From Paragorgia papillata (taxonomy: Eukaryota > Cnidaria > Anthozoa > Scleralcyonacea > Coralliidae): a stretch of 64,000 nt of DNA. The position numbers were made by a program, and so were the translations under genes. The notes below the pieces were generated by a model. That model was not told the DNA's origin and ran no database searches. It was given only the letters and a program-made list of their open reading frames with translations. Location: contig JAWNZC010000003.1 of the NCBI GenBank assembly GCA_035771165.1, positions 1,112,001 through 1,176,000 of the forward strand. The letters run 5' to 3'. This document shows positions 55,210-64,000 of this stretch, one piece after another. Position 1 is the first letter of the stretch. Each line of letters begins with the position of its first letter.

Positions 55210-55635
55210 CGACGTTTATCACATACCAAAGTTGTTGAAAATAGAAATGACAAAAATACCTCATAGCAGTCCAAGTCTCAACAGTGTGGAATTCGTCGGC
55301 AGTTATAAGCGAGACAGAAGTGTTAAGAGTCGAGTTTTGGATCTTTCAGTACTGCTCGGAAATCTGAGTCTTGCACGTTCTCGGCTGAAGCGAACATGCG
55401 TCAAATCACTCAGTGAAGACGCGCTGATTCCGAGAGACCTTTCTTCGACTATCTGGTCTTCTATTATGCTCTCAGGCGGACAAATAACAAGACAACTATA
55501 GACAAGATTATTATTCGTGTTGTGATGGGATAGCTTTGATTGCGCGATAACAACATACGACTGAAGAGCCTTGCATATTATGTTGTTAACTATTTGTTTA
55601 TTTACTCGTGTTATTTTCATTAAATATTTGCATCT

Positions 55636-55711
55636 GTTGACTCTGAAGTCCCCTAAGATAAATATTTTTGTGCGTTGACTCTGAAGTCCCCTAAGATAAA
55701 TATTTTTGTGC
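55636..55711. repeat. Perfect 38-bp tandem duplication
   Basis: The unit starting GTTGACTCTGAAGTCCCCTA occurs at 55636-55673 and 55674-55711 without change. Confidence 0.95.
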
Positions 55712-55914
55712 CCTCGCTGATTTATTTTAAGGTTGACAATTCCGTAACTTTAATATCCACCTTGAAATCAACCATTCATGTAATACCTATGTGGAAATAT
55801 CGTTGAGTTGGATAGATATTCAGCGACCTTTGCCGGGGATACAGATACTAATTAAATTAAATGTTTATATAATTAATGTGGTAAATGGAATGAGGTAAAC
55901 ACCATCTCAATAAA

Positions 55915-56150
55915 CCCATTCACAGGCAAAGGCGCATTTTAGCACGCCACTGCCGAATAAAATTGTCTGGCATTAGCCGGACTGATAAAATGTTAAAGGC
56001 TGCCCTTGCCCGTTAATGGATTAATCGAGAGGATGGTTAACCCCCCATTAACAGGCAAGAGTGCATCTTAGTACCCCACTCTACTGAAACAAAGTGTCTG
56101 GCATTAGCCGGAATAAAATGTTAAAGTGCACCCTTGTCCATTAATGGTTA
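55915..56150. repeat. Two-copy repeat containing GTCTGGCATTAGCCGG
   Basis: Two imperfect units of roughly 115 bp, each with ACAGGCAA(A/G)G, a GTCTGGCATTAGCCGGA palindrome-like core and ATAAAATGTTAAAG, ending near CCATTAATGG. Related to the GTCTGGC palindromes elsewhere. Confidence 0.75.
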
Positions 56151-56190
56151 AACTGCATTTTGATGCATATGTATATATTTTTCTGCTTCA

Positions 56191-56303
56191 GTCATTGCAG
56201 AAACTGGCTCGCAGCTTGCTGCAAGTGCTTGTTTTCTCGCTGGAGTTATTTTAATGAGATGCAAGTGCTCACAGCAAGCTGCGAGCAAAGTTTCTGTGAT
56301 GAC
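56191..56303. repeat. 113-bp imperfect palindrome
   Basis: GCAGAAACTGGCTCGCAGCTT at the left pairs with AAGCTGCGAGCAAAGTTTCTG at the right. Confidence 0.8.
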
Positions 56304-56766
56304 TGGAAAAGAGGAACACAGGTAACTGACATCCACATGTTTCTGAGCTAAATGTTAGCTATGAGGTAATGTTGACTAGCATAAATTAAATACTGACACA
56401 GCTACCATATTTTGTAATAACTTTGTTTTAAAATTTTAGAACACTCTAAAATTGGATACTATAAGGAAAAGGTTAACAGAACCTGATATCAGTTTTTATC
56501 TGCGTTACATTTAATTTTTAAAATTGTTTGAGTAATGTTTCTGGTAGTGCTTGTTAATATATTAGAATAAAATATTAAATAATAAATTATTTGTGCTACA
56601 ATAGTTGTCTTAAAAGACAGGTTTGATTATCTAAAATAATTACACTAGCAGAAGCAACAGAAGAATTACCACCAGAAGAACCACAGGACACAATATAATC
56701 TTATTTCAATTAATAGGATGTTTCCACATTAAGTACTTGGTTCTTACTTCACTCAGAAGTTGACTA

Positions 56767-58749
56767 TCAAGCAATAACCTTTCCCATCCGTACACTATCC
56801 TCTACCTGTCTACGGTACACATGAGAACAATACCAGCACGTCTCCCCATCAACGGTCTTTTCAAACCCACAAAAACAGGACTCATTATTTGTTACTCTTG
56901 CAGGTATATAAACCTGCTTGTGGTTGGATCTAACATCATACTCCTTACTAAAGCAAATTAGATGCACAAACTCATGCCGAACGATCTGCATCCAACTTCG
57001 GACATAATTTGTATTTTGGTTGTATCTACGAATAGCCATGTGCTTGGCCTCTCTTCCTTGCATGGAAACAACATTTAGAAGCAGATATTTTTGAAATACT
57101 TCAAATGCACTAACTAGCAAGTACAACATGGCCAATAGTCCATGTTGTTGGACTAACAGAATTGAATTAAACACTGTGCACAGAAAAAGCTTGAGCAGTG
57201 TTGTTTAAGCTTAGTAAGATCTAGCTTCCTCGCTCACATGCACAACTCGTGAAAATATCGAGACACACTGCCGTAATTGCAGACACAAGTAAGCAAACAG
57301 ATGAAGACGAAACGTTTCTCTGTCTGAATCATGTGGCCTGCTTAGTGCATCAACCAGAAACATGAAGTTTTTTAGAAACAAACGAGAATCCTGCCCTGTG
57401 AATCTACAACGAAACGGTGAAGTGTCTCTATTTTCATTAAACCACCTCGTCAAACCACCTCGTCACCTTTTTTGCAAGGCGAGTGAGCTTAGCCTGATCC
57501 TTCAGGGCCGTAAATAGAAGTGGAATGAGGAAGACAAAGTTTGCAAATGTAGTAGAAATACATGATTTTCCCATACTTTCTTTGAGAATCCGGTTAAATA
57601 GCTGTTGGCAAGCATTTTTTGGATGAAGTGGTTCAACGTGAACCCTGTTGACAAACCTTCCGATTACAGGTTCAAATTCCTGGTGACTGCTCTTAGAGCA
57701 TATAAATTCTGTAACTTTCTTCCGTTTAGTCTTATCTGAAACCTTCTGCTTACTTACCTTATCCTTCAACTGCTGAAATTTGTTTAGAAATCTTAATTAA
57801 TCCATAATAAATCCATATAATCCCAGGGTTTCCACTTATCATGGGGACCTGATCCAAATGTCCCATTTGCATCATCACAGTTGTCAGTATCAACAGTTCC
57901 AAAAGTAGAAAAAAACTTAGCACTAACTGACAGTTCACCAGCTAAAAATGCAAGCATTTTCAAGTCATTTGGAAACTCTGAAAATTTGAACTTTATCTCC
58001 ATAGCCATCACATAGTAAACCTTGCTTTCGATCATTACCATCTCCTTCAAAAGGTGATTCGCATACTGCTGAACCACAACATAGCTTTCAGAACAATTTT
58101 CCAAAGATGAGAAAATTTTCATTACTACTCAATATATGCTTACCTCTATTAAGGGAACTGACAAGCCATGAACACTGTTCATTGAACAGGCAGTTTCGTC
58201 TTTTCCACAAGGGGCACCATCGCCACCCAAAACTACGTGAAAGGTATTGGCTCATTGAACCAGAGAAGAGTTTGATCTTCCTCCTTTTCCAAAGTCAGAT
58301 AGAAGAATTTCTGCAGCAGTTAGCTTCCTTTTAAGTTTCTAAAGCAGCCATCACATATTTAGTCATCATCTAAGTCCTTACAAAAGTGATCCTTCACACT
58401 TTCAACTCTCCCAAGGTCAATGAAACTTACAAATGGTCTCAACTTATTGTAAGGCAACAACCGAGGTACATTACACCCCATTATTTTCAACCTTTGACGG
58501 TTACTGCAATGTTTAGTTGTCTTCTTAGTTGAAAGAGACTGATATACTTACTGCCCTATACTTAGCTTTCCCCATTACTCCCTTAGTAAAGTAGGTTGCT
58601 ACATTACGTAATATGTTTTCCTCTGAACTTTCAAAACTAATTACATTATTGTTATAGATTTTTGGTAAAACTTGATTACAAATTTTATCTTTAGTTGACA
58701 AAGCAGTGGCTATGTCTTTGCTAGGAAATTTAGTGGACATGGTTGTCAA
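56767..58749 (-). pseudogene. Uncharacterised multi-domain gene, decayed
   Basis: Pieces in order on the minus strand: MSTKFPSKDIATALSTKDK (58740 downward); CNVPRLLPYNKLRPFVSF with an ICDGC pair (58330-58470); a GGDGAPCGKDETACSMNS stretch (about 58180-58240); LSSNENFLIFG and FSEFPNDLKMLAFLAGELS (57793-58140); EFICSKSSHQEFEP and HVEPLHPKNACQQLFNRIL (57437-57769); FTGQDSRLFLKNFMFLVDAL (57211-57453); and MQGREAKHMAIRRYNQNTNY, RHEFVHLICF, then a zinc site CFCGF...CWYCSH (56767-57080). Frame changes occur between most pieces and TAA/TAG codons fall inside. I recall similar proteins as multi-copy and unnamed in cnidarian genomes; no function can be given. It may join the exon at 60440-60788. Confidence 0.55.
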
Positions 58750-60439
58750 CTAACCCAAGCAAAGCTGGATAAACATTATCCTTGTTTGCCCCATGAATTA
58801 TATTTGACATTTCAAATGTTTCAGACCGCCTCTGACTGTTCTATCAGCTGCTGGATGCTGCAGGAGAGATTGAATAGAAACCACATTTTCACCTTGGTGG
58901 CTATAATTAAAATAAAAGTTCTTATACAATATAATCCAGCTTCACACCCCCGAATGTCATACACTTACATGTATAAGCTCCCAGTTAGCCCATTTATTTG
59001 TTAACACAAAATTACTTCTATAAGTCCCCATACAGAGGGATGTCCCGGAACTTGGTTCCGGGTCTAAGAGCAAAATGCTTGGATAAAACATTGATCAAAC
59101 GATCACTAAACACGGCAGCATTCTTTAAATTTTTAGGGTTTTAGATGCAACACTAATTAGAGGATGACACTCTTTACCAAATCATAACATTTCTATAAAT
59201 GAAATTAAATATACCCACTTCAACCTGAAAAACAATGTAGTACAGGAGAATAAATTTTCCAGTATGAATTGAGTTGTACCATACTTGCTTATTAGTATGC
59301 GTCCACAAATAATTTAAGATACTCTAATATAGCCACAGTTGTGTGAATGAATGTGGCCATTATTCAACGGTGTTATATTTTCGTTCTTTGAAGCAGAGCT
59401 TCATCGCAGGGAGGCGCTTAATAAGGACCTACATTACTGATATAAGTTATATTGATTAGCTGTATCTTAAATATTTACCTTATTCTCAATCAAGCCTTCT
59501 CAATTTTGCATGTTGAGCTTCTACAGCCTGCTTTACTTCCAAGGCTGCTCTATATGCAACAGCAGCCTGTTCATCTTGCCAACATTAAATCTGGCATACA
59601 CTTTTTTCTTGTTCAATGGCATCTAATAATTTACAACAATATCAATATATAATGATAAATACATGTGTAAAAGCTTAGTGTTTTTTCCTTTAACTCACTG
59701 CTGCCACCAATATTGCTGACCGGCCTCTTTCTTCCACTAAATGAAGTTGATGAGTTTATTGTTTAACCAACTGGTTAATAGCGAAGGAATAGCAGATACC
59801 TTGGAAAGAGAATAATTATAAGTACTTATGAGAGGGAGTCACTCTGGGCTAAGTTATTGCACCTTGAACAGCACAGTGAGTACATAGCCGAGTATCAGCA
59901 ACGAGATCAGCAATACACTACAAAGTAAATTATTTACTTTCCCATCATCCCTTCCTTAAGCAAACTAGGCTATAATTTTCCACTGACAAGACCGGTTTGA
60001 TAGGTGGAGACGGTGGTGGTCAGGTCAACACTGGGAATCATTATTTAATAAAGTATTATTTGAATTGTAATCTACTGCCATGCCTACAATCACAAGTGAT
60101 GTTTTATGCATTCTTATCATGCACCTGAGATAACAAAAAATAAGTTCCTCAACAGTTATACATGCAAAACACTGTCAAAAACACTAGCTAAGTTTACCTT
60201 TCGAATTTAATATTATTTTAAAATATTTAATTATTAGCTGAAGCAAAGTCTTAACTTAAACCTAAACAAAATATATATTTCAAGAACACGTGGTAAATGT
60301 CAGGCACTTGAACAAAATAGCCATGGGATATTTTATCTCAGGAACTAAACAAATTTTTTAAGATATATATTCCATAATCCAAATCTTACCTTGATTTAAC
60401 AGAGTAAGGATAACCAATTCTAAGGAAATTTGGGCTTAA
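58750..60439. other. Stretch without supported genes
   Basis: AT-rich; possibly the intron between the CxxC exon at 60440-60788 and the downstream gene body. No repeats of note seen. Confidence 0.35.
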
Positions 60440-60788
60440 CAAACTTTCAATATTGCTTGAAATATTAAACTTGCGTCCCCTCTTGAAGCGTGCTGATTTC
60501 AGTGCGTTTCTTTGCACGTTTGCTGAACTGCTGCAAAATTCCCGAAATTCGCCAACTCTTTTCTTTATCAATGATATCTTTGCAACGCAAGAACGGCACG
60601 CAAAATTAGAGAATCCATCGTCTTCTAAAATTTGTAAACTCTTTTATGGAGTTAACAAGGCCTTCCTCCATGGATTTGTCACCAAACAGATAAATGCGGC
60701 GCTTCGTTCCTAGATATACACCGCAACATCGACACAACAGTACATTTCGATCATACGCAAGCTTTTTTGGCGTTACTGGCTCAGTCAT
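60440..60788 (-). pseudogene. First exon with a paired CxxC zinc-binding domain
   Basis: ATG at 60788 (MTEPVTPKKLAYDRNVLLCR) leads into CRCC, then LFGDKSMEEGLVNSIKEFT; a frame change near 60630 is followed by FACRSCVAKISLIKKRVGEF and a basic tail (FKRGRK). CRCC and CRSC form the same two-pair layout as in 53739-54168. It lies upstream of, and on the same strand as, the gene body at 56767-58749, so it is probably its 5' exon. Confidence 0.5.
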
Positions 60789-60829
60789 AACTATTGCTCT
60801 TTTGAAAGTTTGATTTGTGATAGTTCGAA

Positions 60830-61200
60830 ATATGCGTTTGCTTACATCCGGGTTTTTTTACATCCGTTTTTTTACATCCGTTTTTCGTACAGCCAATCAT
60901 ATGCCTTGCTCATATGGATTTGACCAGAGCCTTCCGTTTCTGGGCGCGGTTCCAAAACGAGGGCTCGGGGAACGAGAATGCCTCGGGACACAATACTGTG
61001 TTTTTTATTGTAAGAAGTGGAAAAAGAAGGAAATGAACGAGAACAAACTCCATAGCGACATTTCAAACATGCAGTTGGTCTCTTAGTAATGGCGGATTCT
61101 GGCTTAATTTTCCAAACAATAGTTTCTCTATCCAGTCTTCTTTGGAGATCAGTGGACATGGTCAATGCGATCCATCACGCCGCACCCTGTCGATCAAAGG
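60830..61200. other. Non-coding segment with short ACATCCG repeat
   Basis: Three copies of TTTACATCCG(T/G) occur at 60842-60880; the rest has no supported gene. It probably includes the promoter of the minus-strand exon ending at 60788. Confidence 0.35.
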
Positions 61201-61422
61201 AGAGTGATTGCAACATTCAAGCACCTGACAGAGTAAGGTAATTGTAATAATCCCATTTTAATAGCTTTCATATACCTCATTCCTGTTGCAATAGCTAATC
61301 ACAAAGTCTTGTATTGCATTACAATACACATGTGTTCAATTACAGCGTATTATATATATTTTCTTTTACCTACATAGATATTATGGTCTTAACATATTGG
61401 AGTTAACTGTGTTCCTAATGCA

Positions 61423-61900
61423 ATGCAGCTAATTGACACGACTGCTGACGGTGATGGCATAAGGAGTAACATCAATCGGAAAAGGCTGATGCTTTACTTC
61501 AAATCAGCAAGCACGTTTTCCAAGTACTCCTTGCAGATGTTCACTGCCAATGCACAAACGGAAGCATTGATGTCCGAGAAACTTGCTCACAGAGTATCTT
61601 GCAGAATATTTGTAAATTGGGCTGCAGGTGCTGGAAAAAAAACATCGAGGCAGACCTGGCACAATAAATTTGTAACAGGTAGACCAAATATGTTATCCAA
61701 GGTGTGGGGGGAAAATAAGACAGAGCAAAGTATCGCACACGGATATCAAAATTCGCAGCAGGCGTCAATCAAATAGTGGAGCAATTTGACAACTGTACGG
61801 GAGTAAAGAAGTCATCCACAGCACATGAAACAAAAAGTGCCAAAGAAGACGAAGTGTCAATGATGCCAGACTTAAAGTGCCTATCTCAGGGTTGGCGATT
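61423..61900 (+). pseudogene. C-terminal fragment of a GDG-motif (DUF6589-like) protein
   Basis: The frame reads QLIDTTADGDGIRSNINRKR then LMLYFKSASTFSKYSLQMF and SEKLAHRVSCRIFVNWAAG. At the A-run 61634-61642 it shifts to IEADLAQ (TAA) ICNR, and after a further change KFAAGVNQIVEQFDNC, ending with KEDEVSMMPDL near 61871. The GDG-(K/R) start and the following helices match the layout of the C-terminal part of 13129-16753, though the sequences differ. The N-terminal two thirds are not in the window. Confidence 0.5.
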
Positions 61901-62612
61901 TTACATATTTAGGATATTTTGAACATTTTAAGATGATTTGTAATATATCTTCTTTTCCTAAAATTTCATCTTCATGGACTTTTTTGCTGTTAAAGTTGGC
62001 GATTTTGACGATGGCCGTGAAATTTTTACTGGGTTCTAGTCGCCGGAAGTGACGTAGAAGCAGGGAGACCATCTCAGACAGTAACAGTGTTTACATCGGG
62101 AGTTTACGGTTCACCTTGGATTTTCTTGTTTTTTAAAGATTATGCCAAACAGGTGCGTCGTGTGTTTACTCCCGAATTAACCCAATTGATATGCTAGAAT
62201 AGCGCTGTATCCCATTTCGTTTTTTGCGACAATAACGACGTACAATCCCAACGACGTACAATCCCGACTCACGGGAGCGAATAAAAGAAAGATAGCTTCG
62301 GGTGAAAGGAACGTCGATTTCTCAAGGATAAAGGTGATGATAAATGAACGCCGACATCTACTTCTGTGACCTGTTCGTTGTTCGAAGTAGTTTGGTGCTA
62401 AGACGATTCACAGCAGTTTATCACGAGGAAAATCCGTGGTGTGGCGATTGCAAAACGATAACAATAGAGCGTGTTTTTCCGGAAAGTGACAATAACTTGT
62501 GCATGTCATCAGTCTTATATTTCGTTTTATCGAATTCGATCTTCGATCAAGAATATATCGAAATATACTACTACCTCTGGTTCTAATGCTGATAGCTAAA
62601 ATGACTAGACTA
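61901..62612. other. Stretch without supported genes
   Basis: ATGCCAAACAG followed by GTGCGT (62142-62158) could be a first exon with a donor, but it is only four codons. Nothing else is supported. Confidence 0.3.
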
Positions 62613-62805
62613 GGAGGTAAACATTATTCTGGGATACCTAATCGAGATCGAAGACAAAGTAAAACTGTCTAGGCCATTTATACCTGAAGACGAATCATCA
62701 GAATGCATTGTCAAGCCGTATGAAGTCGCAAATTTAATGAGCAAATGCGACTTGAAAAATACCTTCTACGATGGCTATAAATTCGCTTTGCGGGGCACAA
62801 TAAGG
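62613..62805 (+). CDS. Orphan exon of an unknown gene
   Basis: The frame GYLIEIEDKVKLSRPFIPED then VKPYEVANLMSKCDLKNTFY and KFALRGTIR ends at AG before GTGAAC (62806). It is open for about 64 codons with protein-like composition. The start is unclear (CTAG just upstream at 62608-62611 may be the acceptor). No family is recognised, and no following exon is seen before the window end. Confidence 0.35.
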
Positions 62806-64000
62806 TGAACGATTTGTAAGTTATGAAAGTTTGCTTTATCAGTGAATTTATGTTTACGTTTTATCGAATGTTGTGTACTGGCATGCCATTAGAAACTAAC
62901 TATAGTACATACAATTAACAAAACAAGAGAATACTACAAACATAACAATTACAACTAATACGTACTTGATGACATGCATTAGAACTATAATAACTTATAA
63001 TCAGCACCTTATGCGATCAATTTTTGGGAACGCAAATTCGAAATAAAGCTTACGAGTTTAGCTTCCTTTTAGACTTATGAAAATTCACCGACACTTCGCG
63101 CAAACTGACGATAACTAAGGAATATCAGTAATGAAATCAGTATGCAAATTATGAAACGGCGCGAATATTCTATAACGCCTTTTCTCAAAAGGACAAACTT
63201 CGACTAAACAAAGGTTATAGCAAACAAGTTATTAGCCATAGTACTCACTTTGGATAAGCTTCTCTTCTCAAGCCAAGATAAAATAAGGTAGAGTAGATTG
63301 AGTGCCAATGTGAATAGAATATAGCTTTGGACGGTTCCAAAAACAACAGTTGCTTACTCACAAGCGTTCACATTAGAAAACAGAAGTTAACTGGTTGAGT
63401 AGGGTGTATATGTGTGGAATCATACCGGAATTTTAATTTGATTTAGATGCCTACGTTTTTCCTAACGGACATACTTTGGCTGGGTTAGGTAACCGCGTTT
63501 GCGCATTTAGAGACCAAACGTGCGTCTTTCGATGGGAAAAATTCACCTAGTGACGAAAATGAGGAAGATTTTGTTTGTTTTCCCACGAAAATATTTTAGA
63601 AAAACATCCTTTGCGTTTTGACCTTCCGTTTCGAAACAAACAGCCATATTAGCAATTAGCTATATTTGCTAAAACAAAATTGTATGCTGTCAAAGCCAAA
63701 TGATTCACATGTTTATATTTGTTATATATTTGGTCACTGCGTCTAACGGGCCGCAAATATCGAAGAATTGACTAGGCAAAGTATAAAATAGAAGATACAG
63801 AAAGCAGGTAGATACTGACAGTATTGAATAATATAATCCCCGTTCGCTTTCCGATTTCCACTTGCGAATAAGCCACCTGCGCACAATTCACCTAGGCTAA
63901 TAGAATTGCTTCGTTCTTCAAAATTGCCACAATTCAGTGCTCGTCCAATTCGATAAACAACAACAAATGTGCGATTTCAAAGTGACTCTGTATGTATACT
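62806..64000. other. Terminal stretch without supported genes
   Basis: AT-rich; possibly intron of the orphan exon. No repeat or coding signal recognised. Confidence 0.4.

Larger units (their letters stand above)
54169..56766. other. Repeat-rich stretch without supported genes
   Basis: Apart from the four repeats listed, only AT-rich sequence is seen. The 55187-55501 plus-strand and 55303-55620 minus-strand frames overlap and neither shows a family. Confidence 0.4.

Noticed and set aside
55187..55620. Overlapping open frames on both strands
   Set aside because: Both are about 105 codons, neither shows a domain, and one begins inside a hairpin element.
62142..62180. MPNR(C)VVC, reminiscent of a THAP start
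   Set aside because: The frame stops after a dozen codons and the next bases do not continue a THAP domain; only the donor GTGCGT remains as weak evidence.

Overview
The window reads as nuclear DNA of an invertebrate metazoan, most likely a marine, non-bilaterian-type genome (cnidarian or sponge). It is AT-rich, has short GT-AG introns, no operons and no ribosome binding sites, and is crowded with decayed mobile elements. I cannot name the species from sequence alone. No tRNA, rRNA or CRISPR array was recognised.

Layout. 1-1795: decayed hAT transposase (ZMYM1-like) and its right end, abutting a 730-bp palindrome (1797-2526). 3001-3315: a short element with perfect 20-bp inverted ends enclosing a piece of a RecQ-type helicase. 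4525-11032: a run of Penelope-like element (PLE) copies on the minus strand sharing repeated terminal blocks; one block holds a well-formed hammerhead ribozyme (6251-6294). 12020-16753: a two-exon gene with a confident intron, whose second exon is broken by several frameshifts, stops and a TTAA-flanked palindromic element. 18371-26405: two apparently identical Ty3/Gypsy internal regions sharing three 145-bp LTRs, flanked by a perfect 5-bp target duplication. 27079-30019: broken RecQ-type helicase with a probable upstream zinc-finger exon. 31444-32187: chromodomain-coding exons. 36870-37390: remnant of a THAP plus DDE transposase. 37508-43215: P-element/THAP9-like transposon with long similar inverted ends and an apparent internal inversion. 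44852-45351: SWIM zinc-finger gene fragment cut by another TTAA element. 46218-50696: two LINEs head to head. 50878-52263: protein-kinase fragments. 53739-54168 and 56767-60788: proteins with paired CxxC motifs and a large decayed gene of unknown function. 61423-61900: C-terminal fragment of a GDG-motif protein. 62613-62805: an orphan exon.

The genes do not form one pathway; almost all coding sequence is of mobile origin or looks so. What stands out is the layering: elements inserted into elements, at least three unrelated TTAA-flanked palindromes inside coding sequence, two RecQ-related sequences (one a fragment trapped between inverted repeats), and several zinc-binding families (THAP, CxxC pairs, SWIM, zinc knuckles). 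The most informative objects are the PLE array with its hammerhead, the tandem Gypsy unit whose two copies carry the same disabling lesions, and the RecQ locus.
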